NCBI GenBank assembly: GCA_951801245.1 | Contig: CATOMC010000012.1 | Span: forward strand, 6,869-70,868 | Direction of reading: 5' to 3' | Length of the DNA: 64,000 nt | Source of the DNA: an uncultured Lachnospiraceae bacterium | GTDB taxonomy: Bacteria; Bacillota_A; Clostridia; Lachnospirales; Lachnospiraceae | Part shown: piece by piece, positions 8,555 through 17,585 of the stretch | How positions within the stretch are numbered: position 1 is the stretch's first letter | Layout: each line of letters starts with the position of its first letter | The notes under the pieces: generated by a model | Database searches by the model: none | Seen by the model: the letters and a program-made list of their open reading frames with translations, nothing else | What the model was told of the DNA's origin: nothing | Program-made: the position numbers and the translations under genes

Positions 8555-9331
8555 ATGTCACTGTTAACAGTCAAAAACGTAAAGAAAATATATACCACCC
8601 GCTTTGGCTCCGTCAAGGTGCAGGCTTTAAATGACGTGAATTTCTCTGTGGAAGAGGGAGAGTATGTGGCCATCATGGGAGAGTCCGGCTCCGGCAAGAC
8701 CACGCTCTTAAATATATTGGCATCCCTGGACACGGCCACCAGCGGACAGGTGCTATTAAACGGACAGGAACTGTCCGGGGTCAGCCAAAAGGATTTATGC
8801 GCGTTCCGGCGAGATCATCTGGGGTTTGTTTTTCAGGACTTTAATCTGCTTGACACCATGTCCTTGCGGGACAATATTTTCCTGCCGCTGGTGCTGGCAG
8901 GGGTGCCTTATGGGGAGATGGAGGAGCGTCTTATACCGCTTTCTCATAAGCTTTCGATTGAAAGTCTTCTGGATAAGTATCCCTACGAAGTGTCAGGCGG
9001 GCAGAAACAGCGGGCGGCGGTGTGCCGGGCGCTGATCACGAAACCGGATATGGTGCTGGCAGACGAACCGACCGGGGCACTGGATTCTAAGGCTTCCGCA
9101 AAACTTTTGCATCTGTTTGGGGAAATCAATCAGGAGGGACAGACGATCCTCATGGTGACACACAGCATTCAGGCGGCAGCGCATGCGGGGCGGGTGCTTT
9201 TTATCAAGGATGGCTGTGTGTTCCATCAGATTTATAAGGGAGGCCGTAGTCGGGACGAGATGTATCGTATGATATCGGATGCCCTGACGGTACTGCAGGC
9301 ACAACAGTCCGGAATGGAGGAAAAGGCATGA
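8555..9331 (+). CDS. BceA-like ABC transporter ATP-binding protein
   Basis: The 258-residue ATPase of the MacB/LolD/BceA class has Walker [12 protein letters not shown]-loop FVFQDFNLLD, signature SGGQKQR, Walker B MVLADEPTGALD and the H-loop histidine in MVTHS. It energises the FtsX-type permease encoded immediately downstream (4-nt overlap). The ATG at 8555 is chosen because TAAGGAGGG lies 6 nt upstream; a TTG 18 nt earlier is in frame but has no ribosome site. The pair probably frees cell-wall targets from peptide antibiotics and signals to the kinase at 7405. Confidence 0.92.
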   Translation: MSLLTVKNVKKIYTTRFGSVKVQALNDVNFSVEEGEYVAIMGESGSGKTTLLNILASLDTATSGQVLLNGQELSGVSQKDLCAFRRDHLGFVFQDFNLLDTMSLRDNIFLPLVLAGVPYGEMEERLIPLSHKLSIESLLDKYPYEVSGGQKQRAAVCRALITKPDMVLADEPTGALDSKASAKLLHLFGEINQEGQTILMVTHSIQAAAHAGRVLFIKDGCVFHQIYKGGRSRDEMYRMISDALTVLQAQQSGMEEKA

Positions 9332-11334
9332 ACAAAATGAAACTGCTGCCTGTTATGGCTTATCGAGGGGTGAGACAGAACAGGTTGATCTACAATCCCT
9401 ATCTGATGGCATGCTTTTTCTCGGTATTCAGTTATTACCTGTTTTCGTCTCTCTTGCATAATGACCTGATGGAGAGACTGCCCAAGGCAGCGTACGCATG
9501 GCTGATGCTGAGTCTGGGAAAAGGACTTTTGTCCATTATTTTACTGCTGTTTCTGCTCTATGCAGGCAGTTTCTTACAGAAAAGACGCAAACGGGAACTG
9601 GGGCTTTACAGTCTTCTGGGACTGGAGCGCAGGCATATCGGCATCATGCTCTTTTGGGAAAATGCAGGGCTGTATCTGGTCAGCGTAACGGCAGGGATCG
9701 TGTTGGGGTTTGTGCTGAATAAGCTGATGTTTCTGCTGCTGCTTCGTATGTCGCGGCTTGACGTGGAGGCGGATTTTTACTTTTCCATGGAGGCGGTTAT
9801 AGAGACGCTTCGGTATTTTGCGGTTGTCTTTCTCTGTGTTTACGTAAGGAGTCTGTGGGGATTCTACCGGCTGAAACCTACGGAACTCATGTCCGAAAGC
9901 AGAAAGGGGGAAAAGGAAGTTGGACGGATCTGGTTATGGTCTGTGACGGGGATCATTGTGCTGGCGTGCGGTTATTATATTTCGGTTACAAGTAAACTGG
10001 ACAGTATGATCTTCACGGATTTTTTCCTGGCGGTCTTTCTGGTGGTGATCGGCACGTATCTGCTGTTTACTTCGGGGAGCGTGGCTTTTCTTCGATTTCT
10101 CAGGAAAAGAAAGAATATTTACTATAAACCGGCCAATCAGGTGACGATCTCCGGGATGCTGTACCGTATGAAAAAGAATGCGGCAGGACTTTCCAATATC
10201 TGTATCTTTTCCACCATGCTGCTGATTACATTGACTTGTACAGTCACTTTGTGGACGGGGATGGATCAGATCGCCTATTATGATTACCCCTATGACCTGG
10301 TAGCGGCTTATTCGGAGAACAGCGATGTCATTGAGAAAGCCGGAGAAAAGGCAGAAGAGCTTTCGGCAAAATACGGGCAGGGCATCGGGCGGCTGGATCA
10401 TTATAATGCCATGGAGCTTTCCTGCGGCAGGCAGGAGGGAAGCCATGTGTTTACATCCGCTGCAGGAGTTACGTTTGCAGATTGCTACAACGTCACGCTG
10501 CTTACGCTTGCAGATTATAACCGTCTGGAAGGAGTGGAAGAAGACCTGAAAGAGGATGAGGTGCTTTTGTATTCAACGGGGACGGCATTCGGATCTGACC
10601 GTGTGGACTTTATGGGTGTGGAAGCATCTGTGAAGAAAGAGCCGGAGCGGATTTATCCTTTTCCACAGTCGAAAAACAGAATGTTCAATTTCACTTCACA
10701 GTATGTGATCGTGGTAAAAGATGAGGCTGTTCTGGAGAGGTTTGCCACGGCCTGGGCCAATGTGAACGGTGTGACGGACCTGGATGACTTCCTGCACAGG
10801 GGAGAGAGGCGTCTGTGCCTGCTGCTTGACGCAAAGGAGACGGAAAAAGATGCACTGATAGAAGAGTGGTCAGCGTGGTGCCAGGGACAGCAGGATTTCC
10901 TGCGGGTAGAAAACGGCCTGGAGGGAAGAGACGAGGACCGTGCCATGAACGGCGGCCTGCTCTTTATCGGTATGGTATTCGGCATCCTGTTTTTTACATG
11001 CCTTTTGCTTATCATGTATTTTAAGCAGGTATCGGAAGGGTACGAGGATCAGAACAGCTTTGAGATCATGCAGAAGGTGGGCATGAGTGACGCAGAAGTC
11101 AAAGGAACCATACGCAGACAGATCCTGTTGGTGTTCTTCCTGCCGCTTGTGGGAGCACTTCTGCACACGGCGGCAGGCTTGGTGATGGTCAACGGCCTGT
11201 TGGCGGCCTTACGGTTCTTTGATACCGGCCTGTTGATCCGCAGCTGTGTGGGTGTGGCGGCAGCCGTTACCCTTCTGTATGTGGGCAGCTATCTGATGAC
11301 TGCCCGGACATATTACCGGATTGTGAAGAACTAA
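9328..11334 (+). CDS. BceB-like FtsX-domain ABC permease
   Basis: The 668-residue membrane protein has the BceB architecture: about ten transmembrane helices, FtsX domains at either end (the first around residues 60-180, the second in the last ~150 residues), and one large extracellular region of about 200 residues (roughly 320-540), the usual site of peptide specificity. It begins MNKMKLLPVMAYRGVRQNRLIYNPY, typical for the family, and overlaps the ATPase gene by 4 nt. The peptide recognised cannot be read from sequence. Confidence 0.9.
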   Translation: MNKMKLLPVMAYRGVRQNRLIYNPYLMACFFSVFSYYLFSSLLHNDLMERLPKAAYAWLMLSLGKGLLSIILLLFLLYAGSFLQKRRKRELGLYSLLGLERRHIGIMLFWENAGLYLVSVTAGIVLGFVLNKLMFLLLLRMSRLDVEADFYFSMEAVIETLRYFAVVFLCVYVRSLWGFYRLKPTELMSESRKGEKEVGRIWLWSVTGIIVLACGYYISVTSKLDSMIFTDFFLAVFLVVIGTYLLFTSGSVAFLRFLRKRKNIYYKPANQVTISGMLYRMKKNAAGLSNICIFSTMLLITLTCTVTLWTGMDQIAYYDYPYDLVAAYSENSDVIEKAGEKAEELSAKYGQGIGRLDHYNAMELSCGRQEGSHVFTSAAGVTFADCYNVTLLTLADYNRLEGVEEDLKEDEVLLYSTGTAFGSDRVDFMGVEASVKKEPERIYPFPQSKNRMFNFTSQYVIVVKDEAVLERFATAWANVNGVTDLDDFLHRGERRLCLLLDAKETEKDALIEEWSAWCQGQQDFLRVENGLEGRDEDRAMNGGLLFIGMVFGILFFTCLLLIMYFKQVSEGYEDQNSFEIMQKVGMSDAEVKGTIRRQILLVFFLPLVGALLHTAAGLVMVNGLLAALRFFDTGLLIRSCVGVAAAVTLLYVGSYLMTARTYYRIVKN

Positions 11335-11639
11335 ATGTGGGAAAGTCTGTGAGGATTCAGGCTCTTCGTAAAGGATCCTATGACGAGAAGCGGAGTTGCA
11401 AAGCGCCGAACATGCCGCCTACATGCTGACTCCTTTGCTGTGTGCTGTGATTATAGTATAGACCAAATAGGGGCGGTTGTGATGGGGATTGACATTTCTG
11501 ATATAAATATAATAGAGTTTTTTCTGCTTGTAACCGGATTGTAACATCTTTTGTCTATGATGAATACAACAGTTGATTTAAACAGCGTTTCGGACGGGGC
11601 TGTGCATCAACGTATCAATGAGGGAAAAGAGGAGAAAGC
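11335..11639. other. Intergenic region between two peptide-resistance modules
   Basis: This 305-bp stretch has no credible gene. The first half (11335-11460) shows only weak dyads, such as GCAAAG/CTTTGC, without a T-run, so no clear terminator. The second half is AT-rich and holds a TTGACA at 11489-11494 with a TATAAT at 11508-11513, but the 13-bp spacer is too short for a standard promoter. The more convincing control element is the direct repeat at 11528-11545. Confidence 0.5.
11528..11561 (+). promoter_or_regulatory. Direct-repeat operator and activator-type promoter for the second ABC operon
   Basis: TTGTAAC occurs at 11528-11534 and again at 11539-11545, an 11-bp period equal to one helical turn, as expected for tandem OmpR-family winged helices on one DNA face. 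The repeats cover the place where a -35 should be, ahead of TATGAT at 11556-11561. This is the classic layout of a promoter that needs a bound response regulator. The likely binder is the regulator at 14984; that link is inference. Confidence 0.5.
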
Positions 11640-12401
11640 ATGGAAATCTTGAAAGCAGTACATCTTAAGAAATATTACGGGAGCGGGGAGAATCTGGTAA
11701 AGGCAGTGGATGATGTCAGTTTCGGTATTGAGAAGGGCAGCTTTACGGCTATTGTGGGGACGTCGGGCAGCGGCAAGACAACGCTGCTTAATCTGATCGG
11801 AGGGCTGGATTTCGCGGATGTGGGTGAGGTCATCATAGACGGGCATTCGATCATGGAGATGTCGAAAGAGGAACTGACTGTGTTCCGGCGCAGGAATATA
11901 GGGTTCGTCTTTCAGAATTACAATCTGATTTCGGTGCAGAATGTGTATAAGAATATTGTACTTCCTATCAGACTGGACGGCAGGAAACCGGATCGAAACT
12001 ATATTGCAAGGATTTGCGGGCAGTTAGGAATCGAAGGGAAAATGGACCGCTATCCCAACCAACTTTCCGGTGGACAGCAGCAGAGGGTATCTATCGCCAG
12101 AGCCATTGCGGCCAAACCGGCGGTGCTTCTGGCGGATGAACCGACCGGCAATTTGGATTCCAGGACAAGTGTGGAGGTTATGGGACTATTGAAGATGACG
12201 TCCAGGGAGTTTAACCAGACGATCATTATGATCACCCACAATGATGCCATCGCGCAGCTTGCTGACCGTGTGATTCATATCGAGGACGGTAAGCTGGTGA
12301 GAGAGTGCAGGGAATCAGCAGAAGTGGGTGTTAACAGAGCCAGCATAGATGGAAAGCGGGCAGACGCGTGCGGCAGACTCGGATGGGAGGTGCAGGCATG
12401 A
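11640..12401 (+). CDS. ABC transporter ATP-binding protein (MacB/BceA class)
   Basis: The 253-residue ATPase has Walker [12 protein letters not shown]-loop [10 protein letters not shown], signature SGGQQQR, Walker [13 protein letters not shown] and H-loop MITHND. About 25 residues after the catalytic core form a charged tail ([21 protein letters not shown]...) longer than usual. The ATG is preceded by AGAGGAGAAAGC. The stop overlaps the permease ATG (ATGA at 12398), so the two are translationally coupled. It heads a four-gene module with permease, response regulator and kinase, separate from the BceAB-like module upstream. Confidence 0.92.
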   Translation: MEILKAVHLKKYYGSGENLVKAVDDVSFGIEKGSFTAIVGTSGSGKTTLLNLIGGLDFADVGEVIIDGHSIMEMSKEELTVFRRRNIGFVFQNYNLISVQNVYKNIVLPIRLDGRKPDRNYIARICGQLGIEGKMDRYPNQLSGGQQQRVSIARAIAAKPAVLLADEPTGNLDSRTSVEVMGLLKMTSREFNQTIIMITHNDAIAQLADRVIHIEDGKLVRECRESAEVGVNRASIDGKRADACGRLGWEVQA

Positions 12402-14965
12402 ATGTGATGTTCAGGAATTCTGACCAGAAGCTGGAAAAGGAATTGGCTGCGGATGATTACAAGGCACATCCGGTGCGCAGCAGGCTTGCGATACTGGCCG
12501 TGGCGCTGACGGCGGTGCTGATTGTTGTTATTTTTACGGTGGGAATCGGTTTTATGACGGCGCAGACGCGTGCTATGGGGGCCTCGCCGGGACCGGGTGC
12601 GGACAGTGCCATGATCTTGGGAGATGAGGAGACTCTTGAGCGGGCAAGAACCCTGCCTCAGGTGGATTGGGCAGCTTATGCCAAAAGGTGCAGCACCAGT
12701 TACCTGCATAATCAGGAATTTTCCGGTCTGGATGTGCGGCTGTTCGCGGCGGACGAAGTGCATTATGAGAAAAATATGGTAGATCTGATCAAAGGAAAGT
12801 ATCCGGAAAGTGCCGATGAGATTCTGCTTTCCGATACTATGTCGGAACGGTTGGGACTGGGGGAAGAACTGAACAAATCCTATGATCTGGTGGTACTGGT
12901 AGAGGGAGAAGCCGCGGGAGAGCAGGCAGAGCGGGTCATTCCCATGACGGTGTGCGGTTACTACAGAAATCCCCTGCGCAGTGTTGCGGATATCTATGAG
13001 GAGATTTATACGGGTAAAGCTTTTATCAAAAAGTATAATCCGGGGCTTACTGAGGGATACGACCATATCTATGTGAAGCTGAACAATTTAAATCCCTTGC
13101 GGATGGGGATGGATAAGCGTGAAAAGCTGACGGAGGTGAATGAGCGGGCGGCTGGCAACGGCATTCAGTATAAGGCCAGTGATATGTCTTATGCGGTTTT
13201 GATTCCGGTTGCATTCCTTCTCTTGTGTGTGATGCTCTGCGGATATTTTTTTATCTATAATATATTTGATATCTCTATAGAAAATGACATCCGTTTCTAT
13301 GGGGAATTAAAGACGATCGGTATGACAAAACGACAGCTTAACAGGATGCTGTTGTGGCAGATGAACCGGGTCGCTCTGTTTGGTATTGCTCTGGGCGGCA
13401 GTGCCGGTTACGTTGTCGGGCGGATGGCGGCAGGTGCGGTTCTGGAAGCCTTTGCGGACGGAATCGCCGCCTATTATAAGCCGGCTGGGTTTGGGCAGGT
13501 GTTTGCGTTAGGAGCGGTCTTTTCCTGGATTACTGTGTTGGTCAGTACGAGAAAGCCTTTTCGGATTGCAAGTATGATTTCTCCTGTGGAAGCAGCCAGA
13601 TACCGCAGAAGGAAGAAAAAAGGTATTTTTTCGGTGGTATCTTTTGCCTTGAGCGGTGTCTTGTTTCTGGTGGTATATACCATTTCCATGGGGTATTCGG
13701 TGGAGGTGCATACGGCGGAGCATAACGGTACGGATTTTCGAGTACAACAGAAACTGGCCTACTTCGGCGCAGAGGAGCCCTATCAGCCCATCAGCGCAGA
13801 ACTGGTGCAGAAGCTTCAGGAGCAGGAGTTTGTGGAGGATTTCCGGGTCTTCTATATAGCTAGGACGCAGCCGGACTGGATTATCTATAACGGAGGTTAT
13901 TTTTACGGCGCATCTCATGGAGAGATTGCAGCGCAGGGGGAACTGGCACGGGACAGGCAGGCATATGTGGAAAGCCTGGAGCGACGGATGGGCGGTGATC
14001 CATGGCATAGTCTTCCCGGCAAAAATGCGCGGGGAAATTATGTTGTCAGTGTGTCGGGAGTTGATGCAGATTATCTTGACCATGAGAGTCAATATTTTAC
14101 CGTACTGGAAGGGGAACTGGATGCCAGGGAGTTTGCGCAGGGAAACTATATGATCTACAACCGTTCCACCTATGTAAATGATCTGACGCAGAGTGAGGAC
14201 ATGGAGTATCAGGTGCATGCGGGCGACCGGGTGGCAGTTACGTTTTATGACAGTGCGGCGGACCACTATGTGGAACGGGAATTTACAGTGATGGCACTGG
14301 TGGCCTGCCATAATATCTATTCAACGGATAATTTGGGTGAGGCGAATATCTGGCTGACGGACGAAACATTTCGGGAGATTTATTCGAATTATGAGGACCT
14401 GGTGGGACGGATTTGTTTTAATGCTTCCGGGAAAAAGCAGGACGGGACGATGTTTTCCGATCGGGAGCAGTATGAGACAGTTGCTAGGATTCTGCAGGAA
14501 AACGGGAATTTGCAGCTTGAGCTTGATTCTGCTTATGTGAGCCGGATGCAGAATGCGGAGACGAAACGAGCGATGACAGCTTTCGGGATTCTGTTGGCGT
14601 TGATCGTAGGCATGATCGGTGTGGCGAACATGGTGAATACGGTTACTGCGGACGTGATGGCCAGAAAGGTGGAGTATGCGGCGATGCAGTCAATCGGCAT
14701 GACCGGGCGGCAGATGAAAAGGGATATTATTGGTAAGTATGCCAGACTTGTGACGGTGTCGATTGGAATCGCGACTGTGGCAGGAGCAGCGATTGCATAT
14801 AGGGTTGCGATGCATCCACTGTTTAATTTCTCGACAGGAGCGTTTTTACAGGCGTTTGTAGTCTTTCTGGGAATTTCGGCCGGGCTATGCGTGGTGATGG
14901 CGCAGGTGCTGACCTGGGGAATGAATCAGAAGTCTATCGTGGAGAGGCTGCGGGAAGTAGTTTGA
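12398..14965 (+). CDS. FtsX-domain ABC permease, large form
   Basis: This 855-residue membrane protein has one N-terminal transmembrane helix (about residues 25-50), a first large extracellular domain, a group of three helices with an FtsX domain (about 265-400), a second large extracellular domain (about 430-715) and a final FtsX domain. It lacks the ten-helix BceB layout, so it is closer to the MacB/YtrF/VexA-like exporter-regulator class. The start is set at 12398 because GGGAGG precedes it and the ATG overlaps the ATPase stop. A longer frame beginning at 12368 would lie inside the ATPase gene. Confidence 0.88.
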   Translation: MNVMFRNSDQKLEKELAADDYKAHPVRSRLAILAVALTAVLIVVIFTVGIGFMTAQTRAMGASPGPGADSAMILGDEETLERARTLPQVDWAAYAKRCSTSYLHNQEFSGLDVRLFAADEVHYEKNMVDLIKGKYPESADEILLSDTMSERLGLGEELNKSYDLVVLVEGEAAGEQAERVIPMTVCGYYRNPLRSVADIYEEIYTGKAFIKKYNPGLTEGYDHIYVKLNNLNPLRMGMDKREKLTEVNERAAGNGIQYKASDMSYAVLIPVAFLLLCVMLCGYFFIYNIFDISIENDIRFYGELKTIGMTKRQLNRMLLWQMNRVALFGIALGGSAGYVVGRMAAGAVLEAFADGIAAYYKPAGFGQVFALGAVFSWITVLVSTRKPFRIASMISPVEAARYRRRKKKGIFSVVSFALSGVLFLVVYTISMGYSVEVHTAEHNGTDFRVQQKLAYFGAEEPYQPISAELVQKLQEQEFVEDFRVFYIARTQPDWIIYNGGYFYGASHGEIAAQGELARDRQAYVESLERRMGGDPWHSLPGKNARGNYVVSVSGVDADYLDHESQYFTVLEGELDAREFAQGNYMIYNRSTYVNDLTQSEDMEYQVHAGDRVAVTFYDSAADHYVEREFTVMALVACHNIYSTDNLGEANIWLTDETFREIYSNYEDLVGRICFNASGKKQDGTMFSDREQYETVARILQENGNLQLELDSAYVSRMQNAETKRAMTAFGILLALIVGMIGVANMVNTVTADVMARKVEYAAMQSIGMTGRQMKRDIIGKYARLVTVSIGIATVAGAAIAYRVAMHPLFNFSTGAFLQAFVVFLGISAGLCVVMAQVLTWGMNQKSIVERLREVV

Positions 14966-14983
14966 GAAGGCAGGGGAGTGGAT

Positions 14984-15667
14984 ATGGAGAAGCGCATTTT
15001 AATAGTGGAGGATGACCGGGCGTTAAATGAGGGAATCGCGTTTGCCCTACGGCGGGAGGGATATCTGACGCAAAGTGCTTATAGCCTGCGGGAGGCGCGG
15101 GGAAAGCTGGGGGAGCAGATGAGCCTGATTTTGTTGGATATCAATCTGCCGGATGGGGACGGCCGGGATTTCCTGAGAAATATATTGGCGGGGCAGCCGT
15201 CGCCGGTGCTGCTACTGACGGCAAGGGATTCGGAGGAGGATATGCTGCGGGGGTTTCGGGCGGGGTGTGATGATTATATTACGAAGCCTTTTTCCATGCC
15301 GGTGCTGTTGATGAAGATTGCAGCGGTCTTAAAGCGCAGTGAAGGTGTGTCCCGGCAGATTTATACGAATGGCAGTCTGGTGTATGATTTTGAGTGCAGG
15401 ACGTTGACCAGATGGGGAGAAGCGGTGGAACTGACGGCGTTGGAGTGCAAATTAATGGAACTTTTTCTTCGGAATCGGGGGATTGTGCTGACCAGGGAGC
15501 GGATACTGGAACGAATCTGGGATGAGGACGAGCGGTTTGTGGAGAACGGGACGCTGAATGTGACAATCCGGCGGCTGCGCATCAAGGTGGAGGAGAACCC
15601 GAAGGAGCCGGTTTATATCAGGACTGTGTTTGGGCTAGGATATAAATGGGAGGATGGGGAAAGCTGA
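14984..15667 (+). CDS. OmpR/VanR-family response regulator
   Basis: The protein has about 227 residues. Its receiver domain has phospho-acceptor D52 (LILLDINLPDGDG) and conserved K in YITKPFS; the winged-helix domain ends NVTIRRLRIKVEENP...RTVFGLGYKW. An AGGGGAG site lies 5 nt before the ATG at 14984; a GTG at 14978 is in frame but would overlap that site. It is encoded between the permease and the kinase of the second module and is the best candidate to bind the TTGTAAC direct repeat at 11528-11545. Confidence 0.92.
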   Translation: MEKRILIVEDDRALNEGIAFALRREGYLTQSAYSLREARGKLGEQMSLILLDINLPDGDGRDFLRNILAGQPSPVLLLTARDSEEDMLRGFRAGCDDYITKPFSMPVLLMKIAAVLKRSEGVSRQIYTNGSLVYDFECRTLTRWGEAVELTALECKLMELFLRNRGIVLTRERILERIWDEDERFVENGTLNVTIRRLRIKVEENPKEPVYIRTVFGLGYKWEDGES

Positions 15668-15702
15668 TCAGGAATTTGTGATGCTTCGGAATGGAGGAAA
15701 AG

Positions 15703-16746
15703 ATGAACAGGAAAAGAGTGGTGCAGACGAAGAAGGGCACAGATGGAATCTGGATTAGCGGTATGGGCGTGATGCTCATACTGCTTTTCCTGTTCAGCGA
15801 ACTTTCCTGCAGGAGACCGGCATATGGAACGTGGCTGATTATCTTGTATGGGGTAATGAATCTGACGATATTTGCAGGGGTGTATCTGGTAATTGAGAAG
15901 CAGGTGGACAGGAAACTTTATGCGTTCAGCGATATGTTGGAAGAACTGATTGACGGCAGAGTGGCGATTGTTTTTCCGGTAAACGAGGATACAATCCTCT
16001 CAAGAATGCAGGGACAGCTATTGCGCCTCTATGATATTTTGTGTTCTTATGAGGAGCGGGAGCGGCAGTTTCGCAGACAGCTTGATGAGAATATCGGGGA
16101 TTTGGTGCATCAGCTCAACACGCCGATCACGAATATTGGGATGTATGCGGGATTTCTGGGACGGAATGATTTGACTGCGGAGGAGCGGAGGCGGTTTTTG
16201 GACTGCCTGGAGGAGCAGACGGGAAAGCTTTCCTGGTTGGGAGAGAGTTTTTCAAAGGTGTCAAGACTGGAGACAGGAATCATCCGCCTGAAATTGAAAT
16301 GGCAGAGTCTGGAGACAATTCTTTTGCAGGCTGTGGGACAGGTGATGGAGAAGGCGAAATGCCGGGGGATGGAGATTGATCTGACCGGTCAGGTTAAGTG
16401 TCTGGTGATGGTGGATGCAAAGTGGACGGCGGAGGCGGTTTATAATGTGTTGGATAATGCGGTGAAATACGGAGATGAGGGCAGCAGGATTGAGATGGAA
16501 GTGTTGCGGATGACGAACTATGTGGGTGTCGCGGTGCGAAACAGTGGAGTACGGATCGAGCAAGAAGAATATCATAAGTTATTTAAACGTTTTTACAGAG
16601 GAAGAGGGGCTGTGGAGAAGGAAGGTGTGGGTCTGGGTCTTTCTATTACGAGAAAAATTCTGGAGGAAGAAGGAGGGTATATTAAGGCGGGGATGACAGT
16701 GGACGGCCGGACGGAGTTTGTTCTACTGCTTCGGACACAGGAATAG
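15703..16746 (+). CDS. Sensor histidine kinase of second ABC module
   Basis: The 347-residue kinase has two transmembrane helices (about 15-32 and 43-64), a very short external loop, an H-box LVHQLNTPITNIGMYAG (His136) and HATPase motifs NVLDNAVKYGD and GVGLGLSITRKIL. Note the HQLNTP form rather than HELKTP. The start at 15703 is chosen for the GGAGG 5 nt upstream; ATG 15691 lacks a ribosome site. The short external loop suggests sensing through the membrane or the partner transporter rather than direct ligand binding. Confidence 0.9.
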   Translation: MNRKRVVQTKKGTDGIWISGMGVMLILLFLFSELSCRRPAYGTWLIILYGVMNLTIFAGVYLVIEKQVDRKLYAFSDMLEELIDGRVAIVFPVNEDTILSRMQGQLLRLYDILCSYEERERQFRRQLDENIGDLVHQLNTPITNIGMYAGFLGRNDLTAEERRRFLDCLEEQTGKLSWLGESFSKVSRLETGIIRLKLKWQSLETILLQAVGQVMEKAKCRGMEIDLTGQVKCLVMVDAKWTAEAVYNVLDNAVKYGDEGSRIEMEVLRMTNYVGVAVRNSGVRIEQEEYHKLFKRFYRGRGAVEKEGVGLGLSITRKILEEEGGYIKAGMTVDGRTEFVLLLRTQE

Positions 16747-16831
16747 GAAGTCAGTTCGCATTCCTGCGCCGATAATGCAGAAACGCATCTCTCTTAGAAT
16801 TCTTTTTATAGTCTGTAGAAATCCGGCCAAT

Positions 16832-17551
16832 ATGCCGATATCTTATAATAAACATAATCAGGAAGCAACTGGATACTGGGACGAAGAAACACGACAGACT
16901 TATGAGTCTTTGAGTGTTGGATTCCGCCAAGCTGTGACATGGAGGGATAACATGAAAATTGGGGAAGCGCAGAAAGCCTATAGGCAGCAGCTTAGTCTCT
17001 TAAGAGGCCAGCGCAGCGACTATATTAAGAAACGGGAAGAGAACCGTAAGAAGATGGAGAAGGCCCAGGAGCAGAGTGAACTGTTGGGCGTGACCTTTGA
17101 ACTTTCGGAGGAATATCTGGCAAGAGAGAAAGAACTGCAGGGGCAGATCGACAGTCTTTCCGGCCAGATTAAGAAGAATGAAAAGGTACTCGAGGATCTG
17201 GTGGAGCAGGAGATCGGCATCGCTAACAGTGTGGTAGCCAAGCAGCAGGGAGAAGCTATGGAAGAATATGGCGAGGAGATGGCCAAGTGTCTGGAGATTG
17301 CCAGAAGACTCAGCCGGGGCGACAGAGTGCCGGCGCAGGATGAGAAGAAGCTGATGGATTTTAATATGGACATCTATAAGATGGCCAAGAATATGGCAGC
17401 GATCAATATGAATAAGAAGCACAAGGACTGGGATTCTCTTTGGGGAGAAGAGGAAGAGAAGAAAGAATATGACGATCCCAGGGAGATTGCTGAGAATACA
17501 GAGACCAATGTGGAAATGCCAGAGACAAGCGTAGAGAATGCAGAGGAATAG
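16832..17551 (+). CDS. Coiled-coil protein of unknown function
   Basis: The reading frame gives a 239-residue, highly charged, mostly alpha-helical cytoplasmic protein. Residues ~40-140 are rich in heptads (QQLSLLRGQRSDYIKKREENRKK and EQIG repeats), there is a conserved-looking segment EDKKLMDFNM-like (EKKLMDFNMDIYKMAKNMAA), and the tail is very acidic (GEEEEKKEYDDP). The start is uncertain: ATG 16832 has no good ribosome site, but the region after it looks coding (ATGYWDEETRQTYESLSVGF). ATG 16952 has an excellent GGAGGG site and would give 199 residues. I recognise no named domain. It lies between a kinase and a MATE exporter with no obvious functional link. Confidence 0.65.
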   Translation: MPISYNKHNQEATGYWDEETRQTYESLSVGFRQAVTWRDNMKIGEAQKAYRQQLSLLRGQRSDYIKKREENRKKMEKAQEQSELLGVTFELSEEYLAREKELQGQIDSLSGQIKKNEKVLEDLVEQEIGIANSVVAKQQGEAMEEYGEEMAKCLEIARRLSRGDRVPAQDEKKLMDFNMDIYKMAKNMAAINMNKKHKDWDSLWGEEEEKKEYDDPREIAENTETNVEMPETSVENAEE

Positions 17552-17585
17552 GGTATTTTCTGCATGGAGGTAAGGGGTAATTATT

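Noticed and set aside
11489..11513. TTGACA/TATAAT pair upstream of the second ABC operon
   Set aside because: The spacer is 13 bp, too short for a normal promoter.
12275..13066. 263-codon minus-strand frame over the second permease
   Set aside because: It is a shadow of the FtsX permease gene with low-complexity basic composition.
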